Source: Leifsonia sp. 71-9 (GTDB lineage Bacteria > Actinomycetota > Actinomycetes > Actinomycetales > Microbacteriaceae). From it: a stretch of DNA of 64,000 nt. The stretch covers positions 102,054 through 166,053 of the forward strand of contig NZ_MKVJ01000017.1 of the NCBI RefSeq assembly GCF_001898805.1. Reading direction: 5' to 3'. The notes under the pieces are model-generated. The model did no database searches. It was not told where the DNA came from and was given only the letters and a program-made list of their open reading frames with translations. This document shows, one piece after another, positions 34,275 through 42,369 of the stretch. Made by a program: the position numbers and the translations under genes. Within the stretch, counting starts at the first letter, position 1, and every line of letters starts with the position of its first letter.

Positions 34275-35072
34275 ATGCTTTCCACCACCAAGGTGCGCGC
34301 CGCGTCCGTTCTCGGTGCTGTCGCCGTCGTCGGCGCACTGTCGCTCTCCGCCGTCCCCGCCAACGCGGCCGGCGCGGAGATCTCGGTCGCGTCGACCACG
34401 TTCACGATCGGCGACTGGGGCTCCGGCCTCGCGGTCACCGGCTCCGGCTTCGACCTGAGCGCCGATGTCACCGTCTCCCTCGTGGACGTCGAGCCGACCG
34501 GCACGGTGGAGCTCGACAGCACCATCACGGCGAGCGACGACACCGGCGCCATCGTGCTCGACTGGACCCCGTCCGTCGACGCGGACCTCCCCGCCGACGC
34601 GGACTACGACCACGGCTACCTCGCCGTCGTCGCGACCGACGGCTCGGGCAACACCGCCGCCGAGGTCCCGCTGACCCTCCTCTGGGAGAAGGGCATCTGG
34701 ACCAGCTCCGACACCATCACCACGGCCGAGCTGATCGACCCCGACGGCGGCGTCACCGTCGCCGCGGGCGGCTACACGCCCGGCGAATCGGTGGCCGTGA
34801 CGATCACGTACGCCGGTTACACCTTCACCCACACCGAGACGGCGGACCGCTTCGGTCTCGTCGGCTTCACCTGGACCATCATCGGCGGAACGGTCGAGGC
34901 CGGGACCATCGAGTTCACCTTCGACGGTGCCACCTCGGGTCTCTCGCAGTCGATCAGCGTCGCGGTGACCGGCCCGGCGATCGAGGTCGGCGGCGCCCCG
35001 GAGGACTCCACGACTCCGGCGACGCTCACCCCGGCCGGCGACCCCGTCGCCAGCCCGCGCGTCTCGGGCTGA
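34275..35072 (+). CDS. secreted Ig-like repeat protein
   Basis: 265 residues with a clean signal peptide (KVRAASVLGAVAVVGALSLS, cleavage near ANAAG). The mature part has two related beta-sandwich units: TFTIGDWGSGLAVTGSGFDL and VTVAAGGYTPGESVAVTITY. This is the surface-adhesin style pattern common in Microbacteriaceae. There is no sorting signal, lipobox or membrane anchor, and the C-terminus is a Pro/Thr-rich tail. Divergent from the sortase-anchored hydrolase; CAGGGAG precedes the ATG. Function unknown. Confidence 0.82.
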   Translation: MLSTTKVRAASVLGAVAVVGALSLSAVPANAAGAEISVASTTFTIGDWGSGLAVTGSGFDLSADVTVSLVDVEPTGTVELDSTITASDDTGAIVLDWTPSVDADLPADADYDHGYLAVVATDGSGNTAAEVPLTLLWEKGIWTSSDTITTAELIDPDGGVTVAAGGYTPGESVAVTITYAGYTFTHTETADRFGLVGFTWTIIGGTVEAGTIEFTFDGATSGLSQSISVAVTGPAIEVGGAPEDSTTPATLTPAGDPVASPRVSG

Positions 35073-35086
35073 CCTCCGTCATCCCC

Positions 35087-35117
35087 TGGCCGGCGGCACC
35101 CACGGTGCCGCCGGCCA
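35087..35117. terminator. terminator after the secreted Ig-like protein
   Basis: Perfect 14-bp stem (TGGCCGGCGGCACC and complement) with the three-base loop CAC, 14 bases after the stop, followed by TTGCGCTTTCC. Confidence 0.85.
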
Positions 35118-35176
35118 TTGCGCTTTCCACACACCCACGCCGTCCGTCCGTCCTGCCACCCGTGTCGAGGAGAACA

Positions 35177-36052
35177 ATGCCGAAGTCCCGAGTCCTCGCC
35201 GTCGCCGTGTCCGTGGTCGCGACCCTGTCGTTGGCCGCCTGCGGCTCACCGAGCGCTCCGCAGACCAGCGCACCGCCGACGCCCAGCGCGACGGCGACCG
35301 CGGCCGCCCCGATGCCCGCCGTCCCGTCCCTCTCGCGCTCCGAGATCGCGGCGTTGCCGGCGGCCGTCTACGACGCGGTCATCCCCGGCCTCCTGCCCGC
35401 GCCCGCGGAACCGATCGCCGCCCCCGCGGCCTGCCGGGTCATGTTCGACGCCCCGCTGTTCGCCGCGGACTTCAGCACTCCGGTCGCCCGCATCCCGGCC
35501 ACGGATTTCCGGGGCCAGCGGACGGTCGTCGTCCCGGTCCGGATCGACGGACCGTGGGCGCTCGTGCTCACCCCCGCCCGTCAGGTCCTGCCCTCCCAGG
35601 TCGCCGCCGGCGAGCCCGCCGCCCCGGCACAGACCGCGGCCTGGATGCCGGCGGCCAGCCTGTCCGGCAAGAAGACGCTCGCGACGTCGGTGCGCATCTC
35701 GGTCGCCGCGCAGACCCTGAGCATCCTCGACGCCGCGGGCACGGTGACGGACTCCTGGAGCGTGGGAGTCGGCACCGACGAGACCCCGACACCGACCGGC
35801 GTGACCGGCTACCTGCAGGCCCGCTACACCGATGCCGACCAGGGCCAGCCGGAACACCCGATCCAGCTCACCTCCCTGCACGCCACCGCCGCCGACGAGC
35901 CCTTCGGCGGCTCCGACGGCGGCCTGATCGGCATCCACTACTTCGAGCAGAGCAGCGGCGCGGTCTCCCACGGCTGCGTGCGGCTGCCCGCCGCCGCGAT
36001 CGACGCCGTGAACGCGCTGCCCCTGGGGTCGCTGGTCGTCATCGAGGACTGA
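35177..36052 (+). CDS. L,D-transpeptidase (YkuD) lipoprotein
   Basis: Cross-links or modifies peptidoglycan stems outside the membrane. 291 residues: signal with lipobox LAAC (Cys at about 20), a Pro/Ala/Thr linker, an intervening domain, and YkuD from about 165 (TLSILDAAGTVTDSWSVGVG). Active-site block IGIHYFEQ, then SHGCVRL near 270-277, with the His and nucleophilic Cys. GAGGAGA precedes the ATG. Complete and typical of actinobacterial enzymes. Confidence 0.93.
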   Translation: MPKSRVLAVAVSVVATLSLAACGSPSAPQTSAPPTPSATATAAAPMPAVPSLSRSEIAALPAAVYDAVIPGLLPAPAEPIAAPAACRVMFDAPLFAADFSTPVARIPATDFRGQRTVVVPVRIDGPWALVLTPARQVLPSQVAAGEPAAPAQTAAWMPAASLSGKKTLATSVRISVAAQTLSILDAAGTVTDSWSVGVGTDETPTPTGVTGYLQARYTDADQGQPEHPIQLTSLHATAADEPFGGSDGGLIGIHYFEQSSGAVSHGCVRLPAAAIDAVNALPLGSLVVIED

Positions 36053-36125
36053 TGGCGGTGTCGCGAGCGTCAGGGTGACGTTCTGGCTGCTCGTCGACGC
36101 CGACTGGTGGCTCAGCGCCGGTTCG

Positions 36126-36506
36126 TCAGAACCCACCTTCCGACACATCGCGCCAAGCGTGAGCGATATCGCCTGCGCCCATCCCTGGCTCGAGGTCGAC
36201 GTACTCGCTCGCGTCGTCGTTGACGAGAACGACACGCGGGAAGACATCCGGCAGACTGGCTCGGACGGCGGCGGCGACGCGGTAGGCCTGGTCCGGAGTG
36301 CCATCGGTGCTGAGGTGACCGTCGCTGTACTTCTCCACGCGGAAGGACGGCTGATCGGGTTCCTCGACCATCACCTGGTACTCGGTGTATTGCGGTCGTC
36401 GGCTCGGGTAGAAGGTGACGTTCTCTGCACCGAATTCGGTCTGAGCCATCCGGAGAAGGCTGTCGGCGTCAAGCACCGGGGTGTTGTCGCTCGCAGCAAT
36501 CATCAT
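36126..36506 (-). CDS. orphan protein in a lower-GC island (126 residues)
   Basis: Cytoplasmic, soluble, no signal. Sequence features: LLRMAQTEFGAENVTFYPSR, an aromatic-rich middle (PQYTEYQVMVEEPDQPSF) and a C-terminus HAWRDVSEGGF. Start placed at tandem ATG codons preceded by GGGGGC. Base composition is clearly less GC-rich than the neighbouring genes. A 23-codon piece with a matching C-terminus lies just upstream on the same strand. An immunity-type or other recently acquired protein is possible; no family is recognised. Confidence 0.7.
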   Translation of the reverse strand: MMIAASDNTPVLDADSLLRMAQTEFGAENVTFYPSRRPQYTEYQVMVEEPDQPSFRVEKYSDGHLSTDGTPDQAYRVAAAVRASLPDVFPRVVLVNDDASEYVDLEPGMGAGDIAHAWRDVSEGGF

Positions 36507-36585
36507 TTGGTGCCCCCGCAGTGATGGTCCGATCGACTTTAGCGGCGCCGGGCCTTTGATCGTCACCTGAGCGCGCGTCGAGTTT

Positions 36586-36657
36586 TCAGAAGCCGCCGTC
36601 GGAGATGTCGCGCCAGCCGACCTCGACGTCGTGGGCCTCCGCTCCACCACCCGTCAT
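36586..36657 (-). pseudogene. C-terminal remnant of a paralogue of the orphan gene
   Basis: A 23-residue frame ending VGWRDISDGGF-stop, against HAWRDVSEGGF-stop at the end of the downstream gene: seven of nine residues match from WRD to the stop. An in-frame TGA lies four codons before its ATG, so no longer protein remains. Best explained as the tail of a deleted tandem copy. Confidence 0.5.
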
Positions 36658-36765
36658 GCAACGCCCGTTTCAGTCCGTCCGCCTATACGGAGGGGCCGTT
36701 CCCGATTCCATATCCGGTGCCGCCAGCGTGGGCTCGTGGACGCCTGCCCCGGGGGCGATCAGCCC

Positions 36766-38181
36766 TCACGCCGCCATCGCCTCCTCTGCGGCCGCGAGCG
36801 CCGCCTCCGCCTGCTCGGGAGTGGCGACCAGCGCCTTCCGCGACGCGGCGAACAGGGCGGCGCCGAGGACGAGCACCAGCAGCTCCGTGACCGTCATCGC
36901 CCAGATGACGCCGGTGATCCCGAACACCGCGTTGCCGATGAGCACGACGGGGATGAACAGGATGCCCTGCGCGACCGACATGATCGTCGCGTTGCGCATC
37001 TGCTCGGTGGCCTGGAAGACGGCGATGATCAGGCCGGTGAAGCCGTTGAACAGGGTGGAGACGAGCATGGCGGTGAGGATGAGGGTGCCGTCCTCGATGA
37101 CCGACGGGTCGGCGCTGAAGAGGGCGAACACCTGGTCGCGGAAGAGGAAGACGATCGTGGAGAAGACGAGCACGATCCCGGCGATGGCGACGGCGCTGCC
37201 GGTGATGGCCTTGCGCAGCCGGGCGCCGTTGCGGGCGCCGAAGGCGTAGGCGAACAGCGGGATGGCGCCCATGAAGACGCCCATGCAGATCATCTCGGGC
37301 AGCTGGGCGATGCGCAGCGCGACGCCCATCGCGGCGAGCAGGGAGGCGCCGTAGGCGATCGCGATCCAGTTCATGACGAGGGTGGTGACGATGAGGAACG
37401 ACGACATCAGGAGCTCGGAGGCGCCGACGCCGAACACGGTGGTGAGCATCTCGCGGTCGGCGCGGAAGAACCGCGGCGCGAGCGAGACGGACTCGCTGCG
37501 GCGCGAGAGCCACCAGACGTAGTAGGCGACGGTCACGATGTTCGAGAGGCCGAGCGCGATGCCGGCGCCGAGCACGCCCCAGCCGAGGCCGAGGATGAAG
37601 ATCACGTCGAAGACGAGGTTCGCGATGGTGGAGGCGATGAGGCCGGTCATGGAGGCGACGGCCGCACCCTCCGCCCGCACGAGCTGCTCGAGCGCGAAGG
37701 CCGAGACGTAGATCGGGGCGAAGGCGAACATCGCGCCGATGTACAGGGCGGTCGGGGCGAGGGAGGCTCCGGACGCCCCGACCGCCATGGCGATCGGCGT
37801 CGCGAAGATCACGCCGAGCACGCCGATGACGACGCCGCCGGCGATCGCACCCCAGAAGGTGAACGACGAGACCTGCTTGATGCGCGTGGCCGCGGCGTCC
37901 ACATCCGCCCCCGGCTCCTCCTGCGATCCGAGGAGGCGAGAGACGAACGTGCCGCCGCCGACGCCGAAGACGCCGCCGACCGCCATCACCAGCGCGAAGA
38001 CCGGGAGGGAGAACGTCAGCGCCGCGAGCAGCGGGGTGGAGTGGAGGGCGCCGACGAAGCCGGCGTTGATGATGTTGTAGACGGCGCCGACCGAGAAGCC
38101 GGCGATCATGGGCACGCAGAGGTGCACGAGCGCCCGCCAGATGGGGGCCGATGACAGGGTGAGGCGGTTGGATGAGGACAT
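36766..38181 (-). CDS. MATE-family multidrug efflux transporter
   Basis: 471 residues, 12 helices in two MatE halves (about 12-175 and 240-400). Typical stretches are VPMIAGFSVGAVYNIINAGFVG at the start and FQATEQMRNATIMSVAQGILF in the second half. Exports cationic drugs or metabolites using a Na+ or H+ gradient. Second gene of an operon behind a MarR regulator (102 bases between them), whose promoter carries a clear operator. Confidence 0.9.
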   Translation of the reverse strand: MSSSNRLTLSSAPIWRALVHLCVPMIAGFSVGAVYNIINAGFVGALHSTPLLAALTFSLPVFALVMAVGGVFGVGGGTFVSRLLGSQEEPGADVDAAATRIKQVSSFTFWGAIAGGVVIGVLGVIFATPIAMAVGASGASLAPTALYIGAMFAFAPIYVSAFALEQLVRAEGAAVASMTGLIASTIANLVFDVIFILGLGWGVLGAGIALGLSNIVTVAYYVWWLSRRSESVSLAPRFFRADREMLTTVFGVGASELLMSSFLIVTTLVMNWIAIAYGASLLAAMGVALRIAQLPEMICMGVFMGAIPLFAYAFGARNGARLRKAITGSAVAIAGIVLVFSTIVFLFRDQVFALFSADPSVIEDGTLILTAMLVSTLFNGFTGLIIAVFQATEQMRNATIMSVAQGILFIPVVLIGNAVFGITGVIWAMTVTELLVLVLGAALFAASRKALVATPEQAEAALAAAEEAMAA

Positions 38182-38283
38182 GACGATGTCTCCGTTCCGG
38201 TGAACGGCTGGGAAGCCTGGTGATCAGAGGGATGCCGGCGGCGGGTGCCGACGAGCGGCGTGCCGGCGCGCGGCGGAGGCCGG

Positions 38284-38763
38284 CTAGCGGCGGCGGCTGC
38301 GCTCGGTGGTGCCGGGCGGCGGAGCGTCGCCCGCTTCGACGATGGAGTCGGCGAGCGGCTGGAGCAGGGCGATGAGGGCGTCCTGGTCGGCGTCGTCGAG
38401 CACCGCGAAGATGCGCTCCTGCGCCGCGGTCATGACGTCGTCGAACCCGGAGACGACCCGGGAGCCCTCCGCGGTGGCGCGGATGAGCTTCACGCGGGAG
38501 TCCGTCGGGGACGGCTCGCGCGTGATGTAGCCGCGCTCCTCCAGCCCCTGCAGGAGGCTGGTGACGCTGGCCGGCGTGGTACCGGACATCTCGGCCAGTT
38601 CGCGGGCGATCACTCCGCGGTCCTGGTTCTCGTCGAGGTAGGCGAGGGTGAACGACTGGGAGCGGGTGAGCCCGCTCTGGCGGATCCACTCCTCCCCGGC
38701 GGCCCGCTGCGCGAACAGGATGGTGCGCAGGAGGTCGGCCAGCCGCTCGGTTCTCGATGTCAT
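38284..38763 (-). CDS. MarR-family repressor of the MATE exporter
   Basis: 159 residues starting MTSRTERLADLL. Winged helix with TRSQSFTLAYLDENQDRGVI, LAEMSGTTPASVTSLLQGLE and the wing TREPSPTDSRVKLIRAT. I choose the second of two nearby ATG codons because a perfect -35 TTGACA, 17-base spacer and -10 TAGAGT end seven bases before it: the mRNA is leaderless. A palindromic operator overlaps that promoter, so the gene should be autoregulated and drug-inducible together with the exporter. Confidence 0.92.
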   Translation of the reverse strand: MTSRTERLADLLRTILFAQRAAGEEWIRQSGLTRSQSFTLAYLDENQDRGVIARELAEMSGTTPASVTSLLQGLEERGYITREPSPTDSRVKLIRATAEGSRVVSGFDDVMTAAQERIFAVLDDADQDALIALLQPLADSIVEAGDAPPPGTTERSRRR

Positions 38764-38768
38764 AGTTA

Positions 38769-38789
38769 GAACTCTAATCATTAGAATTC
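38769..38789. promoter_or_regulatory. MarR operator overlapping the marR-MATE promoter
   Basis: Minus-strand arms GAATTCTAAT and ATTAGAGTTC around a central G, one mismatch in ten pairs. It covers the -10 box and the spacer, the ideal place for repression. It also overlaps the stop codon of the hydrolase gene upstream. Confidence 0.75.
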
Positions 38790-38799
38790 AAACTGTCAA
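38771..38799 (-). promoter_or_regulatory. sigma-70 promoter of the marR-MATE operon
   Basis: Consensus -35 TTGACA at 38794-38799, 17-base spacer, -10 TAGAGT at 38771-38776, then seven bases to the marR ATG. The best-formed promoter in the window. Confidence 0.8.
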
Positions 38800-39525
38800 C
38801 AGGATCTCCCGCAGAACACGCCCGAACCGCTCCGGCCGTTCGAGCATCATCAGGTGGCCGGCCTCCGGGACGATGGCGTCGCCGCGCGCCTCCCGTCGCG
38901 CCCACCCGGGCACGTCCCACCCGGCCGCGCTCCGGGAGCCGGCGACGAGGGAGACCGCCGTACGGCCGAAGACCCGCCGGAGCCGGGCCTCGTACTGAGG
39001 CGACGCGGTCTCCTCGACGACCGCGCGAGCGGACTCCCACACCGTGCGCCAGGGCTGGAACGCGAGCGCGCTCGCCGCCGCCTCCTGCAGCCGTTCGCTC
39101 GGCTCGATGCCGTCGGACGCGAGGAAGGCGGCGGGATCGGCGAGATGCGTCTCGATCTCTGCACGCGCCTCCGCCTCGGCCATCGCCGCGAGGGAACGCG
39201 ACCAGAAGGCGTCCGCGAGCGAGAAGTTGCCCTCCACGGTGACAAGGCCGGCGACGCGCTCGGGCGACTCGTCGGCGAACCGGAAGGCGTAGACCGCCCC
39301 GATCGAGTGCGCGACGAGCACGACCGGGGTCTCCCCGTGCAGGCGGTCGACATGATCCCGGAGCGCCTCGACCTGGCCGTCGACGGTCACGGCCTCGCCC
39401 GCGGCGGCGCCGTACCCGCGCAGGTCGGGCGCCGAGCAGTGCGCCGGGGCCAGCTCCGCGAACGTCCGCGCGTCGGCGAACGGGCCGAACAGACCGTGGA
39501 CGAAGACGAGCGGCGAGAGGGGCAC
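38788..39525 (-). CDS. alpha/beta hydrolase
   Basis: 245 residues. The strand and oxyanion region PLVFVHGLFGP begin immediately, the nucleophile elbow is AHSIGA near 75-80 (Ala in place of the usual first Gly), and the C-terminal His is in EAGHLMMLERPE. GTG start is supported by GGGAGGA seven bases upstream. Its last codons overlap the marR operator, so transcription through this gene could disturb that site. Substrate unknown. Confidence 0.85.
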   Translation of the reverse strand: MPLSPLVFVHGLFGPFADARTFAELAPAHCSAPDLRGYGAAAGEAVTVDGQVEALRDHVDRLHGETPVVLVAHSIGAVYAFRFADESPERVAGLVTVEGNFSLADAFWSRSLAAMAEAEARAEIETHLADPAAFLASDGIEPSERLQEAAASALAFQPWRTVWESARAVVEETASPQYEARLRRVFGRTAVSLVAGSRSAAGWDVPGWARREARGDAIVPEAGHLMMLERPERFGRVLREILLTV

Positions 39526-39648
39526 GCTCGATCCTCCCACCGCGGGCCACCCGGTTGTTACCGCACGTTTCGGGAAGCGAGCGAGCCCGGTCGCGCCCGC
39601 ACTACCGTTTCGGGACGGACCCCTCCCGCCCCCCCCGAAGGATCAGCC

Positions 39649-40860
39649 ATGACCGCCGACACCGACGTCACCACCGCCCCGCCCCGCGCCCGGGTGATCG
39701 CCTCCGACACGGAGGCGCGCGCGGTCGCCCGCGAGTTCGCCGAGTCCGTGCGCCCGTACGCGGCGCAGATCGACGCCGAACGCCGCATCCCCGCCGAGGT
39801 CGTGGATGCGTTCAGCGCGACCGGGCTCTGGGCCATCACCATCCCGCGCGAGCACGGCGGCGCCGACGTCTCGCAGGCCACCCTCGCCGACGTGATCGCG
39901 ACCGTCTCGGCCGTCGAGCCGTCGCTCGGGCAGATCCCGCAGAACCACTTCTGCCTCGTCGAAGACATCCGCCTCTCCGGAACGGAGGAGCAGAAGGCGT
40001 TCTTCTTCGGCCTCGTCCTGGCCGGCGCGCGCTTCGCCAACGCCTTCTCGGAGGCGGGCGGCAAGAACGTCGCCGAGATCCAGACCCGGCTGGTGGCCGA
40101 CGGCGACGAGGTCGTCGTGACCGGGCGCAAGTTCTACTCGACGGGCTCCGCGTACGCGCACTGGATCCCCGTGCTCGCCGTCGACGAGAGCGGCCTCGAG
40201 CAGCTGGTCTTCGCCGAGCGCGACAGCGCCGGCCTCACCGTCGTCGACGACTGGTCCGCATTCGGCCAGCGGGCGACCTCCAGCGGCACCGTCCTGCTGG
40301 AGGGGCTGCGCGTGCCCGCCGACCGGGTGTTCCCGATGCACACCGAGTACGAGAACCCGACCATCGCGGGGCCGTTCGCCCAGCTGACCACCCTCGCGAT
40401 CGACCTCGGCATCGCCCGGGGAGCCATCCGCGAGACCCACGAGGCGGTGCGCGCCGCCCGCCCCTGGATCGACAGCGGGGTGGACTCCGCCGCCAAGGAC
40501 CCGCTCACCCTCGAACGCGTCGGGCGCCTCGACATCGACCTCGCCGCCGCGGAGGCCCTCACCGAGAAGGCGGGGGAGGCCGTCGACGCCGCGAAGCCCG
40601 CGGCCGACGAGCACAATGTCGCCGCGGCCTCCATCGCCGTCGCCCGCGCGAAGGTGCTGACGACCGAGCTCGCGCTCGAGGCCGCCAGTCGCCTGCTCGA
40701 ACTGGGCGGCACCCGCTCGACCCTCGGCGCCAAGGCGCTCGACCGGTACTGGCGCAATGCGCGCGTGCACACGCTGCACGACCCGGTGCGCTGGAAGCCG
40801 GTCATCGTCGGCGACTACGTGCTCAACGGCACGCTCCCCGCCCGCCACTCCTGGATCTGA
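39649..40860 (+). CDS. acyl-CoA dehydrogenase-fold flavin monooxygenase (SfnB/DszC-like)
   Basis: 403 residues with the three-domain acyl-CoA dehydrogenase fold: N-terminal helices, beta domain with FANAFSEAGGKNVAEIQTRL and GRKFYSTGSAYAHW, and C-terminal helices. The FYSTG(S) block and lack of the acyl-CoA catalytic Glu are typical of the FMN-dependent oxygenase branch (SfnB, DszC), which oxidises sulfur or nitrogen compounds. GAAGG precedes the ATG. Followed 14 bases later by an NtaA/DszA-type monooxygenase, so the pair probably acts in sequence. Sulfur scavenging is the likeliest role (inference). Confidence 0.87.
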   Translation: MTADTDVTTAPPRARVIASDTEARAVAREFAESVRPYAAQIDAERRIPAEVVDAFSATGLWAITIPREHGGADVSQATLADVIATVSAVEPSLGQIPQNHFCLVEDIRLSGTEEQKAFFFGLVLAGARFANAFSEAGGKNVAEIQTRLVADGDEVVVTGRKFYSTGSAYAHWIPVLAVDESGLEQLVFAERDSAGLTVVDDWSAFGQRATSSGTVLLEGLRVPADRVFPMHTEYENPTIAGPFAQLTTLAIDLGIARGAIRETHEAVRAARPWIDSGVDSAAKDPLTLERVGRLDIDLAAAEALTEKAGEAVDAAKPAADEHNVAAASIAVARAKVLTTELALEAASRLLELGGTRSTLGAKALDRYWRNARVHTLHDPVRWKPVIVGDYVLNGTLPARHSWI

Positions 40861-40874
40861 GCGGCGGCGACGGG

Positions 40875-42263
40875 ATGGCGCAGCAGATCCGCCTCAACGC
40901 GTTCACGATGAACTCGGTCGGGCACCTCTCGCCCGGCCTCTGGCGGCACCCGCGCGACGAGTCGCGCCGCTACCTCGACCTCGACTACTGGACCGGGCTG
41001 GCGCAGACGCTCGAGCGCGGGCTGATCGACGCCGTCTTCCTCGCCGACGTGCTGGGCGTCTACGACGTCTACGGCGGCAGCCGGGATGCGGCCCTGCGCG
41101 GCGGCGTCCAGGTGCCGGTCAACGACCCCCTCCAGGTCATCCCGGCGATGGCCGCGGCGACGGAGCACCTGGGCTTCGGTGTCACCGCGAGCGTCTCGTT
41201 CGAGCATCCCTACCCGTTCGCGCGCCGCATGTCGACGCTCGACCACCTGACGCGCGGGCGCATCGGCTGGAACGTCGTCACGAGCTACCTGAACAGCGGC
41301 GCCCTCAACCTGGGCGTGAGCGGGCAGGAGGCGCACGACCGCCGCTACGAGATCGCGGAGGAGTACCTGGAGGTCGCCTACAAGCTGTGGGAGCGCAGCT
41401 GGGACGACGACGCGGTGGTGGCGGACGCGGAGACCGGCGTCTACGCCCACCCCGACCGCGTGCACCCGATCGAGCACGAGGGCGAGTTCTTCCGCGTGCC
41501 GGGCATCCATCTCAGCGAGCCGAGCCCGCAGCGCACCCCGTTCCTGTTCCAGGCGGGCGCCTCCCCGCGCGGTGTCGCGTTCGCCGCCCGCCACGCCGAG
41601 AACGTGTTCGTGGCCGCTCCCTCGAAGAAGGTGCTGGCCGCGCAGGTCGCCGCGCTCCGGGAGGCCGTCGGCGAAGCCGGGCGCGACCCCGACGCCGTCG
41701 CCGTGATCAACCAGCAGACGGTCATCGTCGCCGAGACCGACGCCGAGGCGCAGCGACGCCTCGACGAGTACCTCGCCGTCGCCTCCACCGAGGGCGCGCT
41801 GACGCTGATGTCGGGCTGGACCGGCATCGACTTCTCCCGCCTCGACCCCGACGCGGTGCTGCGCGATCAGGAGTCCAACGCCATCCAGTCCGTCGTCCGT
41901 GCGTTCAGCGCCGCCGACCCGGACCGCGCGTGGACGGTGCGCGAGATCGCGGAGTACGCCCGCATCGGCGGCGACGGCCCGGTCATCGCCGGGTCGGCCG
42001 AGACGGTCGCGGACGCGCTGGAGGAGTGGGTCGACCAGACCGGCGTGGGCGGGTTCAACCTCGCCGCCGCCGCCGTCCCCGAGACGTTCGAGGGCGTCGT
42101 CGACCTGCTCGTGCCCGAGCTGCAGCGTCGCGGCCGCTACCAGACCGCGTACCGCCCCGGGACGCTGCGGGAGAAGCTCGGCGCGACCGGACCGCGCATC
42201 GCGGCGACGCATCCCGCCGCCGCCGTGACGCTCGGCGAACCCGTCGCCGGCAACATTCGGTAA
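40875..42263 (+). CDS. NtaA/SnaA/DszA-family FMN-dependent monooxygenase
   Basis: Luciferase-like TIM-barrel enzyme of 462 residues using FMNH2 from a separate reductase. Family landmarks: LNAFTMNSVGHLSPGLWRHP at the start, FLADVLGVYDVYGG near 56, GRIGWNVVTSYLNS near 132, and FLFQAGASPRG near 221. Relatives attack nitrilotriacetate, dibenzothiophene sulfone or dimethyl sulfide. The start lies 14 bases after the SfnB-like gene, with a weak binding site. No flavin reductase is encoded nearby. Confidence 0.9.
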   Translation: MAQQIRLNAFTMNSVGHLSPGLWRHPRDESRRYLDLDYWTGLAQTLERGLIDAVFLADVLGVYDVYGGSRDAALRGGVQVPVNDPLQVIPAMAAATEHLGFGVTASVSFEHPYPFARRMSTLDHLTRGRIGWNVVTSYLNSGALNLGVSGQEAHDRRYEIAEEYLEVAYKLWERSWDDDAVVADAETGVYAHPDRVHPIEHEGEFFRVPGIHLSEPSPQRTPFLFQAGASPRGVAFAARHAENVFVAAPSKKVLAAQVAALREAVGEAGRDPDAVAVINQQTVIVAETDAEAQRRLDEYLAVASTEGALTLMSGWTGIDFSRLDPDAVLRDQESNAIQSVVRAFSAADPDRAWTVREIAEYARIGGDGPVIAGSAETVADALEEWVDQTGVGGFNLAAAAVPETFEGVVDLLVPELQRRGRYQTAYRPGTLREKLGATGPRIAATHPAAAVTLGEPVAGNIR

Positions 42264-42301
42264 CCGGCCGAGACGGCGGGGCGGCCGCGACGCTACATTC
42301 C

Positions 42302-42335
42302 CTCCAGCGTGCACCGCCCTCCAGCGTGCACCGCC
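42302..42335 (+). repeat. exact 17-bp tandem duplication in the permease leader
   Basis: CTCCAGCGTGCACCGCC occurs twice head to tail, just after a -10-like TACATT (42294-42299) and 34 bases before the permease ATG. It would form the start of the mRNA leader. Confidence 0.8.
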
Positions 42336-42369
42336 TTCCTGCACCCCTTCCCGAACCGCGAGGACCCCC

